Origin: Siphonodentalium dalli
Lineage: Eukaryota; Mollusca; Scaphopoda; Gadilida; Siphonodentaliidae
Length of the DNA stretch: 64,000 nucleotides
Assembly (NCBI GenBank): GCA_032622095.1
Contig: CP136066.1
Span: 55,148,609 to 55,212,608, forward strand
Reading direction: 5' to 3'
The translations under genes and the position numbers were made by a program. The notes below the pieces were generated by a model. The model was not told where the DNA came from. It did no database searches and saw nothing but the letters and a program-made list of their open reading frames with translations. Below, in pieces: positions 11,437 to 20,928 of this stretch (the stretch's first letter is position 1; every line of letters begins with the position of its first letter).

Positions 11437-12290
11437 CAAGAAAACCATAGTCAGAAATGGTAACGCGCTCATATATTATATACCCATGATTGTAATTATA
11501 GAATCTTTTTCATTCCTGTTATTTGTAATTGGCATAGCTTATCACAAACCAAATCAACATTATTGATAAAATGTAAACGCCAATAAACGAAATTGAAATT
11601 ATATATATCAACTACACCTTTTACCGGCCTCGGCCTCGGGGTAGCACTACAGCTCGGCCTCGGGGTCGCACTACAACTTTTAATGTGTCCCAATAATTAA
11701 CATTCTATAAATAGAACCCCCAGCGCATTGGCAGCGCCCAGGTGAAACAAGAATTTGTACATTAGTATACACGCGGCGCGCGTAAAAATATTTTATTAGC
11801 GCGCGCCCGCGTGTATACTGTTCTGCAAATTTTTGATAGCCGTGGTCCCGTGGGAATTTTATTTATAGATAATTGGTTTTTCCGGTTTAAAAGTCGAACT
11901 GCGCGACCAGGAGGCCGAGTCCGGTAAAAGGTGTAGTTGGGAATTTCAATTTCGTTTATTGTCCTTTACATTATTATGCCAATAATGTTGATTTTTTGTT
12001 TGTGACAAGCTATGTCAATTACCAATAAAAGAAATTTAAAAGATAATTTGTAAGTCTTATATTTCAACTTTTATAGACATTTTTCGTTCTGCAGCCCACT
12101 GATGGTTGTGGTCGGAGACGGCCGAGTCGATCACCGGTTCGTTAATTAGGTGCTGGTTGTTATTGTTATTTTAACGGAATTCTGAGTTGGTCATTCGCGA
12201 AACCAATATATTTTATTTTCTATAATTACAATCATGGGTATATAATATATGATCTTGAGCGCGTTACCATTTCTGACTATGGTTTTCTTG
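11437..12290. repeat. Large imperfect inverted repeat (854 bp)
   Basis: The left arm begins CAAGAAAACCATAGTCAGAA and the right arm ends with its complement. The arms pair through ACGCGCTC, TATACCCATGATTGTAATTA, TTATTGGTAATTG-like and ACCTTTTACCGG blocks, with insertions in each. The centre holds another hairpin (about 11763-11820, TATACACGCGGCGCGCG...). A tandem CTCGGCCTCGGGGT repeat lies at about 11629-11675. A third, direct copy of the terminus follows at 12365-12409. Confidence 0.8.
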
Positions 12291-12364
12291 TTACCATTAG
12301 CAAGCATCAGGCCCATAAATCACCGGCTGCCGGTGGAAACTGGTTCCTTTACAAACACACCATA

Positions 12365-12409
12365 CAAGAAAACCAATGTCAGAAATGGTAACGCGCTCAA
12401 GATCATATT
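12365..12409 (+). repeat. Solo terminus of the 11437-12290 repeat
   Basis: CAAGAAAACCAATGTCAGAA and the ACGCGCTC segment recur here in the left-arm orientation, just 75 bp beyond the right arm. This suggests a second, truncated copy of the element. Confidence 0.7.
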
Positions 12410-12561
12410 TATACGGACTGCTAATTAAAGTACAGTATATCTATGTGCTGCTTGCATGACGTCATTTGTCACGTCTGGCAAGTTAATCCCCGATTATAGT
12501 TGAGATAAAATACTTTAGGCCTTTCTATACTAAAGCATCATTAATGAGTAGTTATCCCAAA

Positions 12562-12632
12562 GGAAATGTTCAGATAATAAGTTCAACAAACGACCATAGG
12601 TCATTTATTGAACTTATTATCTAAACATTTCC
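12562..12632. repeat. Hairpin repeat family B, copy 2
   Basis: GGAAATGTTCAGATAATAAG arm, a loop with CGACCATAGGTC, then the complementary arm. The downstream ~120 bp also resemble the copy at 4710. Confidence 0.8.
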
Positions 12633-13559
12633 CTCAATAAATTGATCCTTCTGCACCTAATTTTGTTTTACACAACTTAACATCCCTCCATATAACTAAT
12701 AGACAATTCCGATGTACACTTTTTAATTGACTGGGAGAAACCATTTAATAATAGAAAGGATAATCAGGGTTCTCCCCTGCTGTTTCGTTGGTTTAGTAGT
12801 TTACTGTAAACAAAGACATGATTGTGGTAAATAATTAAATCCTAGCATTTTTTTCTCGAAATAAGTAACTATGTTCACGGATCGCGGGGAATATGGTTCA
12901 TAGTATTCCTTCATGATGCACCATTTGGTCAAAAACAACCATCAGTTTAAAGAGTTATCAACTTATATTAATCATGCACCTATACACCGACAACGCGCAC
13001 AATCTCTATGAGGCCATCATCCCTCCCTCTGGAATCCGGGTCCGGCTTAAAAAAGACACGGGATCCAGGATGGAGTTTAATGAATATGCAAATTATGCAT
13101 GGACTATTTTGGAACAAAAACAACGCATTGCAGGAAGTAAATCTGAACCACTGGAGAGGTATTTTTCTCAATACTGTAAGCTACAGGGAACATGTTATAC
13201 AGTCAATTGATGTGAATTATGAACTGCAGGAGGCAGCAATCTGGTGTGTTTTGGTCGTTCAATGTCATCTTAAAATACCCTTAGTTTATGGAGTGAGTAT
13301 TTATCAAATTATGTAACTGTCTACATGCAGCATACCACTGCCCCACACATGTCATAGTCGAGACATGTATATATGTGAGTTTTAATTGCATATAACATAA
13401 AAGATCATGTCATGAAACTCGATCTACTCGACAAGAACGTTTATATCATTGAATACATAGTGCAGCTAATATATATCTTGGTTAACATCTAATACTTAGA
13501 TAGTAATGTAATCCGCAGCAGGTCCCATGGCATCTTGATAATGCATGATTTATGTCACT
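12633..13559. other. No recognisable gene
   Basis: The first ~120 bp are family B tail. The overlapping frames at 12974-13316 show no known domain and I do not call them. Confidence 0.4.
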
Positions 13560-13776
13560 TTGTTGAACTGATTTTGATATTGTATGGAATCATGGAATTT
13601 CTCGCGTATAACACTCAAAGGATTTGATAAAGCTTGTGATGTGCGGCATGTACAGGAGTCCAAATATAGTTCTACAGAAAACAACGCAAATCTGAGAAAA
13701 TCACTGAAGGTGCTTGGACAAATGTGACCCGCCATATCAAATCCAGTCGTAAGTCGGGATTTTTTTTTTACCCTGT

Positions 13777-13845
13777 GCCAATGCATTCTCTTATATATGC
13801 GAGTCGACCATAGGTCGCCTCGCATATATAAGAGAATGCATTGGC
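13777..13845. repeat. Palindromic cassette, copy 3
   Basis: Same orientation as copy 1: preceded by CCCTGT, centre TCGACCATAGGTCGC, followed by CTAACAA. Confidence 0.9.
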
Positions 13846-14064
13846 CTAACAATTTTTTTTACAATTTTAATAATTTTTTCTTGTATTCTTTAACAATTTT
13901 ATAATTTCACCCATACAGAGCCCCAGACAAACATGAGCAGACGACACTCTTCTATATGCTTCTATATATGTGTGGGGCTCCCTGCAGTGTAATGGATGTT
14001 TTTTATTTTATGTCCTAAAAATGTAAGAAACATTTATTTAAAAAAAATGATAAAAAATTGTTAG

Positions 14065-14143
14065 GCCAATGCATTCTCTTATATATGCGAGCCCTAGCGA
14101 GGCGACCTATGGTCGAATCGCATATATAAGAGAATGCATTGGC
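14065..14143. repeat. Palindromic cassette, copy 4
   Basis: Reverse orientation of copy 3, with a 10-bp insertion (CCCTAGCGAG-like) in the loop. Followed by CACAGGG. Confidence 0.85.
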
Positions 14144-14215
14144 ACAGGGTAAAAAAATCCCGACTTCCGATTTGATTTGATATGGCGGGTCACAAATACC
14201 GAATCAGCGTGTTAT

Positions 14216-14727
14216 CACCCCCGGCCAAGTGGTCCTGCTAATGTGCTATGATGCTGTTGGGTCCTGTCGAATTGCTATGATGTTGTTAGGAACAAACTGA
14301 TGCTGTTAACAAAAAGTACCGTTCTATTTTTTTAATTTGTCTTTTTCGCGGTGTTCCGATAATCTGAACATATACAAGACAAGCCATTATGCGTATCAAA
14401 CATTCAAAAACATATTTATTGCGAAGTATTTTTAATACTGATTGTATTAGTTGTTGAAATATAATCAAGATGGTTATTCACGTCGTTTTAGAAACACCAG
14501 CGCAGGCATTATTATATTTTTCAAAAATATATATGTTCTTGAATGTTTCATACACAGACTGGTATTTTATAAAATTGCTCGGATTTGCCAAACACTGTCA
14601 AAATGATAACTTAGAAAAAATAACGGTACTTTTTCGTAACGGCATCAGTTTGCCCTATCCGCATCATAGCAATTAAACAGGACCACCAGCATCATAGCAT
14701 ATTAGCAGGACCACTTGACCAGGGGTA
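14216..14727. mobile_element. Foldback DNA element, copy 1 (5-bp TSD)
   Basis: Termini ACCCCCGGCCAAGTGG and complement ...CCACTTGACCAGGGGT pair for about 100 bp, through TCCTGCTAAT and TGCTATGATG. The flanks are GTTAT on both sides (14211-14215 and 14728-14732), a 5-bp TSD; collapsing it restores the host LINE frame. A related element lies at 44873-45175. The superfamily is unassigned. Confidence 0.75.
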
Positions 14728-15344
14728 GTTATTATGGTTGGCGATTTTAATTATCCAGACATTGACTGGCACAATATGAGAACTAAACCATCTAACCAGG
14801 CATGTGATGATGCAACATTTTTGAAGGCATGCAGTACAGGCAGAATATCTATCCCAGCTATAGTCAAGGAACCCACACGATGCAGAACAGGGAACAACCC
14901 AACTATACTTGATCAGGTCCTTACAGAAGGGGAGACTATAATAACAGATATATTACATAAAATCCAACTCTTGGTAAAAGCGACAACCAACGCTTTTAAT
15001 CAATATTGACTGCTAATCCGAATCAGACACAAACCAGAGGGAAACTATTCTATATAACAAAGTAGACTATATAATGCTCAAAGATAGACTGCATGAAAGA
15101 CATTTAAACTAGAAGAGAAAATTAAAGACATCGACTCACAAAAATCATGCAATCACGAGTTGGGACCACCCATATTAACAAAGAGACTATGCAAAGAAGT
15201 CATCACATGCTATGATCTGTTGAACTTCAATGCCCCCCCCCCACTTCGAGATCTGGTGACAGCATGAAATAAATTTCGTCATCTGCTAAATCCACAGTTC
15301 GGACTGACGACAAGATGAACACGATAACCAAAAATAATGTCACT

Positions 15345-15349
15345 TCAGT
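15345..15349 (+). repeat. LTR retrotransposon TSD, left
   Basis: TCAGT immediately before the 5' LTR, matched by TCAGT at 20924-20928 just after the 3' LTR. Confidence 0.9.
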
Positions 15350-15502
15350 TGATAGACTTTGGACTTATACTACGCGTTGTTATGTACCCTGTTGGTTGAG
15401 ACCAGATTATTATTGGCTAGAATATATTCCTCTTGTTTGCCAATGCTCGTTGTTACATCAACACAATTCCTCCATAATAAGTTATATTCACCAAACATAA
15501 CA
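15350..15502 (+). repeat. 5' LTR (153 bp)
   Basis: Starts TGATAGACTTTGGACTTATA and ends CCAAACATAACA. No base difference from 20771-20923 was found by eye. It carries the element's promoter by position, although I see no clear TATA box. Confidence 0.95.
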
Positions 15503-15520
15503 TGGCGTCGTCGACGGGAT
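15503..15520 (+). promoter_or_regulatory. Primer-binding site, probably tRNA-Ser
   Basis: TGGCGTCGTCGACGGGAT begins at the first base after the 5' LTR. Its complement ends GACGACGCCA, matching a tRNA acceptor 3' end with discriminator G, as in eukaryotic tRNA-Ser. It would prime minus-strand DNA synthesis. The tRNA identity is inferred; no tRNA gene is in the window to compare. Confidence 0.75.
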
Positions 15521-16192
15521 GTGTAAGCGTTTGAATTATATGATCGCAAAACCACAGTTTGGCTTATAACAAAGGTTGAATTGACTAAGATCGGACAATT
15601 TTGCCAGTTTGACTCAGAACAAAGGGGCACACGATGGGTCAGTCGACATAAATTTCGACTCAGTATATCATATCTGAGTCGAACAGGACTGGCCGGAATT
15701 CTATTTCCAGACTTGGGGATATACCAGGGAATTCCTTGTTTTGATTGGAAGCGGTACCAGAAAGCGCTGGCCCCGATTGGCTAACCGATAACAGCTGCGC
15801 GTGTCCCGTAAAAATAGCTCAGGTGTCGTCTGTATACGGCGAATGCAATAGTCGTTTAACTCGGTCATGTGGCACTGATTTAAAGTTAGTTTTAATAGTC
15901 GTATTAATTTTGGCCAGCTGCTTTATTAAAGAAAAACACTTTTGACAAATGGCATGATTCTGATCGGCGGCGAAATAACCGATGCCTCTATTCAGTGTTC
16001 TGTACTAGTAAATCTCTGCCTCTCGTAACATTCCAATACAACCGCATAAATTATTCCTTATTTGGAATGTCTGTGACATCAGTATGACGTCACGAAATTG
16101 GTGGAAGCCCATTGTCCTGGAAATGGGTTTTTACATGAATTCGTGTCGACGTAATATTATAATTATTACGGAGATGTTTACGTCGACTGACG
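15521..16192 (+). other. Retrotransposon 5' untranslated leader
   Basis: About 670 bp between the primer site and the gag start, with only short unsupported frames. It is expected to hold packaging signals. It contains a GATTCTGATCGGCGGCG string similar to one in repeat family C. Confidence 0.7.
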
Positions 16193-19100
16193 ATGGGTGA
16201 TCCTCCAGATTTCAATTTCGCCACGTCGAGGTTAATGCCAGACAAATTGGACATATCAGTGGACCGAGGTGAAGCTTTCAACATTTGGGCCCAAAGATGG
16301 GCGGATTTTGCTCAGCTGTCAAAACTCAATGGTCAACCCGCCGATGTTCAAATGGCTATTTTACGGTCATGTCTGGCCAACGATACCCTCAAAGTAGCGA
16401 TGAATTTGAATTTGTCCGCTGACAAGAAAGATAAACCTCAGGAAGTTGTGAAAGCATTGCAACGTCACATAATCGGACAGGTTAATGTTGTGATAGAGCG
16501 TCGCAATTTTAACATGCGAATGCAACAAGAAGGGGAACAATTCGACGATTTGTTAACTGACTTACGAGAATTAACAAAAACCTGTGACTTTTGTGAGACA
16601 TGTCAAGAATCGTTACTGCGAGACCGGATCGTGACTGGTATTCGTGATTCAGATACAGTCGAAAAGTTACTAGCGCAGAAGGATCTGAGCTTGGAGCAAG
16701 CCATCGATATATGTAGAGCTGACGAGGCTGCAAAGCGTCATTGTCAAGAAATTACAAGTGCTGTTGGTGGCCTGGATGTCAATGTCATGTCACAATATCG
16801 ACGTAAGAAATCTAAATTTTTAAAACCAAGCAAGAAATCGACAGATGCGACTGATAATGGTGATAGTGCGACTTGCATTCGGTGCACTAAAAAACATTCT
16901 GACTCAAGTCGGTGTCCTGCTGCTAACACAAATTGTGCTGTCTGTCGGCAGAAAGGTCACTGGGCGAAATCAACAATATGTCCCGGTGCATTAGGCAGTC
17001 AACATCGACAACAGTTTTCAGCCATCCGATTTGGACAATTGCTTGCTAAAATAAATGACCAACGCATGCATGCTAAGTTGAAATATAGGCGGTCCCCAAC
17101 CATTGACATTGAAGTTGGTGGTGATATTGCCAATGGGTCAATAATAAAAACAGTACCTGATTCTGGAGCTGAAGGTAGTGCATGTGGACTAGATGTTTTA
17201 AATAAACTGAACATCGATATCGCAAATCTTCGACCACCTACCATATCACTGAAAGCAGCTGACGAACATGAAATCGAACAATTAGGCGAATTTGATGCAG
17301 TGCTTAAGTGTGGTTCATCTGAATGCACAGAGACTATACACGTGTTAAATGGAACAAAAGGCCTCTACATGTCGTGGTTTGCGTCTCGTACACTTGGCAT
17401 ATTACCGAGGGACTATCCTGCCCAATGTGTTAACACAGAGGCATGTTCGACATCTTCAAAAAGCATGAAACCCATATCTAAAATACCCGACCATTTGGAT
17501 GTGAGGTGTGGAAATTCAGTGACCGACCATTCGCATGTGAGGTGCGAAAAAGCAACTAAAGAACATTTGGACATGAGGTGCGAAAAACCAGGGACCGATC
17601 GTTTAGATGTGAGGTGCGAGAAAGCACTGATAGACCATTCAGATGCGAGCTATGGAAATCGTATACCGAATAGCGATAATACACCATTTTTCATCGCAAA
17701 TGGTCCTGAACAACATTCCTCATCTGTGAATCGACAAAGAATCACTGATACTCACGATAATACACACTTTAACAAACTTCAAGCTGGACTATCTGATATA
17801 TCGCCCACAGACCATTCGCGTGTGACTACAAAGAATGTCTTAAATGGGTCACAGGTAGCCAACATTCGTGATCAGTTGATCAAGGAGTTTCCGAGCGTAT
17901 TCGATGGAGTGATCAGAACAATGCCAGATGAAGAATTTAAGATAGAAATCGAGGACAATGCATCACCAGTTTGTATTAGCGCTCCAAGGACAGTGCCATA
18001 CGCATATCGCGAAAAGCTTCAGAACAAGCTTGAAGACATGGTACGTGATAAGATCATCATCCAGGTCACCGAGCCGACTGAATGGTGTGCGCCAATAGTG
18101 GTCGTAACAAAAAAATCGTCTGATGATATCCGAGTTTGCGTTGATTTTACTAAACTGAACAAATATGTAAAACGTGAGAGGTATAATTCACCATGCCCAC
18201 AGGAAGCCGTAGCAGACATGGCCGCCTCTAATGCTCGATTTTTTGCATCTCTTGACTGTTTGAGTGGATATTGGCAATGTCCACTGGCATCAGAATCACA
18301 GCATTTGACCACGTTTATCACGCCTTTTGGTAGATTTATGTTCTTGCGTGCACCTTTCGGAATATGCTCTATCTCAGAACATTATAACAGACGTATGGAT
18401 AATGCACTTGCTGGGTTACCTCGATACAGGAAAGTCGTCGATGATTTGATCGCGTACGACGACACTCTGGCCGATCATGTCACACACGTTCGCCAAATAC
18501 TTGCAAGATGTAGAGACCGTGGGATATCTCTGAATGCAGACAAGTTTCACGTTGCTGAACAGGAAATCGATTTCTGTGGATATCGATTAAGTGGATCAGG
18601 TTACACAATCAATCCAGAGGTCACAGAATCTATCCGCAAATTCCCTATACCTAAGAACATTACAGACTTGCGATCGTTCTTCGGACTAGCCAACCAACTC
18701 GCTGGTTTCACGGATAAAATCGCCACACATCTTGACAAGTTAAGGCCGTTGTTAAAGTCACACAATGACTTTGTTTGGAATTCTATACACGACCAGGCTT
18801 TTAAGGATTCTCGCATTATGCTTTCAACAGCACCGGTTTTATCCTATTATGATCCAAAACGGCCAACATCGCTACATGTTGACGCGAGTCGTTTAAATGG
18901 ACTAGGATTCGTTCTGTTCCAAAAGGATACCGAAACTGGAAATTGGCATCTGATTCAGGCAGGATCGCGTTTCCTGTCAGACGCGGAATCCCGATACGCA
19001 ATGATCGAGCTTGAGATGCTTGGTGCCGTTTGGGCAGTCCAAAAGTGCCAAATTTTTCTTGAAGGCCTCTCGAATTTTGATATTGTTACTGATCATCGAC

Positions 19101-20659
19101 CTTTATTGCCAATCATGAACAGTTATCATTTATCGGACATAGACAATCCCCGACTACAAAGATTAAGGATGAAATTAATGCGGTACCGGTTCACTACTCT
19201 ATGGACCCCGGGGACCAAACTATGCGCTGCTGATGCGATGTCTCGATATCCGACAACAGAACCTACTGATGACGATCAAGTTCTGGAACAGGAAGTCGAG
19301 TATAGTTTACAAGCATTGCGGTTATCAGCGATAAATCAACGTGGTGAAATGGCAGATCTTCATCTTGAAGCAGTAAAGGACGCGTCCGTAAACGATGATG
19401 AATATCAGCAGCTGTACCATGGCGTGCAAAATGGGTTTCCGAATAATAAGAATGACTTACCAATTCTTGTACGTTCATATTGGTACATGCGCGACCGCCT
19501 GTCAATCGATAATGGATTTGTTGTTTGTGGTTGTCGTCTAGTCATTCCAAATGCTATGAGAAAGTCTATACTCGAGAAACTTCATGATAGTCACCGGGGA
19601 ATTGAACGCACAAAACGGAGAGCTCGTCTTGTCGTTTACTGGCCAAGGATCGACAGCGATATTGAGAGAATAGTTCGATCGTGTTCGTCTTGTGCTAAAA
19701 ATCTACCGTCTCATTGCAAGGAACCACTCCAACGCCACACCGACCCTACGCGTGTGTTTGAGCACATGTGCTCCGATTTGTTTACATGTAATGGTTGCAT
19801 GTATCTGATTATCACGGATGTGAAGTCTGGTTGGCCATCCGTGTTTGGTCTTGGTAAAGACACCACTTCCAGTGCTCTCATCGAATCATTCAGGAAGACA
19901 TTTGTAGATACAGCTGTTCCAACCATATTATACACAGACAATGGCCCACAATACACATCACGATTGTTCCAAATGTTTCTAGTAGACTGGGGAGTTAAAC
20001 AGATCACGTCTTCTCCGCACTACCCACAGTCTAACTCCTATGCTGAGGCAAGTGTGAAAGCTATGAAGTCGCTACTCAAAGCGAGCTATTGCGAACGAAA
20101 AAGGTCTGTGGACATGGACAAATGGTTGAAAGGATTGTTACAGTGGCGCAACACACCTCGCTCTAATGGATGTTCTCCAGCTCAAATTGTGTTCGGCCAC
20201 CCCACCAGGGACACACTACCAATCCACAAGCGCGCATTTGCCCCAGAATGGCAAAAATCCATCAAAGCCGCAGACAAGAAAGATCGTATGGAAAACGAGA
20301 AGATTGAACGTAGATACAACGCATCCGCTCATGCCATACCACCACTAACCGTTGGCGCGAAAGTCGCAATTCAGAGCCATAATACTAAACGGTGGGATAT
20401 TTATGGGACTGTAACGGAAGTTGGCCATAATCGTGACTATCTTGTTAAGTTACCGTCCGGACGGGTTTGGAGAAGAAACCGGCGATTCTTACGGAAAAGA
20501 TATCCGATTGTAGAGAACAGCGATAAGCCAACAGCAAATACACAGATCATAGCAGACCCGCCTGTTAATCAAAACGGTACTCCCGCGTCTGAAAATATAG
20601 CCACAAGACGAAGCCAACGAGATCGGAATCCTCCGAAACGGTTAATTGAAGAGATATGA
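16193..20659 (+). CDS. Ty3/gypsy Gag-Pol polyprotein (1488 aa)
   Basis: Encodes the capsid and replication enzymes of the LTR element in one frame with no frameshift. Residues 1-~225 are Gag capsid-like. Residues 228-262 form two cysteine-histidine knuckles (second: CAVCRQKGHWAKSTIC). The aspartic protease active site DSGA is at 323-326. A 12-residue tandem repeat occupies 433-489. Reverse transcriptase spans about 560-800 with LDCLSGYW (687-694) and the catalytic VVDD (748-751), a known variant of YxDD. RNase H carries D897, E941, D967 and D1014. Integrase has an HHCC finger (H1131, H1134, C1164, C1167) and a DD35E core (D1195, D1249, E1285, spacing exactly 35), then a basic GPY/F-like C-terminus. 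The ATG at 16193 is used because it precedes the capsid region with no earlier in-frame alternative of note. All key residues are present, so it could be active. Confidence 0.95.
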   Translation: MGDPPDFNFATSRLMPDKLDISVDRGEAFNIWAQRWADFAQLSKLNGQPADVQMAILRSCLANDTLKVAMNLNLSADKKDKPQEVVKALQRHIIGQVNVVIERRNFNMRMQQEGEQFDDLLTDLRELTKTCDFCETCQESLLRDRIVTGIRDSDTVEKLLAQKDLSLEQAIDICRADEAAKRHCQEITSAVGGLDVNVMSQYRRKKSKFLKPSKKSTDATDNGDSATCIRCTKKHSDSSRCPAANTNCAVCRQKGHWAKSTICPGALGSQHRQQFSAIRFGQLLAKINDQRMHAKLKYRRSPTIDIEVGGDIANGSIIKTVPDSGAEGSACGLDVLNKLNIDIANLRPPTISLKAADEHEIEQLGEFDAVLKCGSSECTETIHVLNGTKGLYMSWFASRTLGILPRDYPAQCVNTEACSTSSKSMKPISKIPDHLDVRCGNSVTDHSHVRCEKATKEHLDMRCEKPGTDRLDVRCEKALIDHSDASYGNRIPNSDNTPFFIANGPEQHSSSVNRQRITDTHDNTHFNKLQAGLSDISPTDHSRVTTKNVLNGSQVANIRDQLIKEFPSVFDGVIRTMPDEEFKIEIEDNASPVCISAPRTVPYAYREKLQNKLEDMVRDKIIIQVTEPTEWCAPIVVVTKKSSDDIRVCVDFTKLNKYVKRERYNSPCPQEAVADMAASNARFFASLDCLSGYWQCPLASESQHLTTFITPFGRFMFLRAPFGICSISEHYNRRMDNALAGLPRYRKVVDDLIAYDDTLADHVTHVRQILARCRDRGISLNADKFHVAEQEIDFCGYRLSGSGYTINPEVTESIRKFPIPKNITDLRSFFGLANQLAGFTDKIATHLDKLRPLLKSHNDFVWNSIHDQAFKDSRIMLSTAPVLSYYDPKRPTSLHVDASRLNGLGFVLFQKDTETGNWHLIQAGSRFLSDAESRYAMIELEMLGAVWAVQKCQIFLEGLSNFDIVTDHRPLLPIMNSYHLSDIDNPRLQRLRMKLMRYRFTTLWTPGTKLCAADAMSRYPTTEPTDDDQVLEQEVEYSLQALRLSAINQRGEMADLHLEAVKDASVNDDEYQQLYHGVQNGFPNNKNDLPILVRSYWYMRDRLSIDNGFVVCGCRLVIPNAMRKSILEKLHDSHRGIERTKRRARLVVYWPRIDSDIERIVRSCSSCAKNLPSHCKEPLQRHTDPTRVFEHMCSDLFTCNGCMYLIITDVKSGWPSVFGLGKDTTSSALIESFRKTFVDTAVPTILYTDNGPQYTSRLFQMFLVDWGVKQITSSPHYPQSNSYAEASVKAMKSLLKASYCERKRSVDMDKWLKGLLQWRNTPRSNGCSPAQIVFGHPTRDTLPIHKRAFAPEWQKSIKAADKKDRMENEKIERRYNASAHAIPPLTVGAKVAIQSHNTKRWDIYGTVTEVGHNRDYLVKLPSGRVWRRNRRFLRKRYPIVENSDKPTANTQIIADPPVNQNGTPASENIATRRSQRDRNPPKRLIEEI
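17489..17659 (+). repeat. 36-bp coding tandem repeat inside gag-pol
   Basis: Nearly five copies of a 12-residue unit of the form D-H-x-D-V-R-C-E-K-x-x-x (repeat starts at residues 433, 445, 457, 469 and 481), lying between the protease and RT domains. Each unit but the last has a cysteine. The repeat keeps the frame and probably forms a flexible linker; its function is unknown. Confidence 0.85.
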
Positions 20660-20718
20660 CTCTCAGGGTGATAAACGTTACTTCGACAACAGTGGATACG
20701 AGAGAGGAGATTATGAAC

Positions 20719-20770
20719 TTAATTTCGGAAGGGAGGTGATAGATTGATGGACTTAATCTCGGAAGGGAGA
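20719..20770 (+). promoter_or_regulatory. Polypurine tract, duplicated
   Basis: GGAAGGGAGA (20761-20770) abuts the 3' LTR start TGATAG and is the expected plus-strand primer. A near-identical copy, GGAAGGGAGG at 20727-20736, is followed by its own TGATAG, so a ~34-bp segment spanning the tract and the LTR start has been tandemly duplicated. Confidence 0.85.
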
Positions 20771-20923
20771 TGATAGACTTTGGACTTATACTACGCGTTG
20801 TTATGTACCCTGTTGGTTGAGACCAGATTATTATTGGCTAGAATATATTCCTCTTGTTTGCCAATGCTCGTTGTTACATCAACACAATTCCTCCATAATA
20901 AGTTATATTCACCAAACATAACA
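20771..20923 (+). repeat. 3' LTR (153 bp)
   Basis: Identical by eye to 15350-15502. Preceded by the polypurine tract and followed by TSD TCAGT (20924-20928). Confidence 0.95.
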
Positions 20924-20928
20924 TCAGT

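Larger units (their letters stand above)
13723..14194. mobile_element. TGTGACCCGCC MITE with two cassettes, copy 1
   Basis: Terminal inverted repeats start TGTGACCCGCCATATCAAAT and end with the complement at 14194. The terminal arms run about 50 bp through GTCGGGATTTTTTT. Flanks read ...CAAA and AATA..., so the TSD is 2 bp (AA here; TA in the copies at 47745 and 54978), as for Tc1/mariner-type transposition. Inside are two palindromic cassettes (13777-13845 and 14065-14143) in opposite orientation and a non-repeated centre with AGCCCCAGACAAAC ... GTGTGGGGCT. No coding capacity. Confidence 0.85.
13600..15349 (+). pseudogene. LINE endonuclease relic (CR1-like), interrupted by three insertions
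   Basis: The decayed apurinic endonuclease of a LINE. The MYRSPN motif (about 13642-13661) is followed by a segment ending LRKSLKVLGQ at 13722. After two inserted elements the reading resumes with VIMVGDFNYPDIDW (14728-14770, the conserved GDFN catalytic motif), then EPTRCRTGNNPTILDQVLT. A degraded downstream linker has stops, frameshifts and a C10 run at 15233-15242. Removing the two MITEs with one TSD copy each restores a continuous frame across both junctions, which supports both the insertions and the TSD lengths. The LTR retrotransposon at 15350 interrupts the relic again. Confidence 0.8.
15350..20923 (+). mobile_element. Complete Ty3/gypsy LTR retrotransposon
   Basis: A full-length element of 5574 bp. 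Two 153-bp LTRs (TG...CA) are identical by eye. A 5-bp TSD TCAGT flanks both ends. A primer-binding site starts directly after the 5' LTR, a polypurine tract directly precedes the 3' LTR, and a single uninterrupted gag-pol frame fills 16193-20659. The order protease-RT-RNase H-integrase is diagnostic of Ty3/gypsy (Metaviridae). The short LTRs, single fused frame and likely tRNA-Ser primer site suggest a Mag-like lineage, which is an inference. Identical LTRs plus an intact frame imply recent insertion and possibly a live copy. It sits inside the LINE endonuclease relic. Confidence 0.95.

Noticed and set aside
16509-20348. Shorter frames on either strand within gag-pol
   Set aside because: Shadows of the 1488-codon frame, which carries all the domain motifs.
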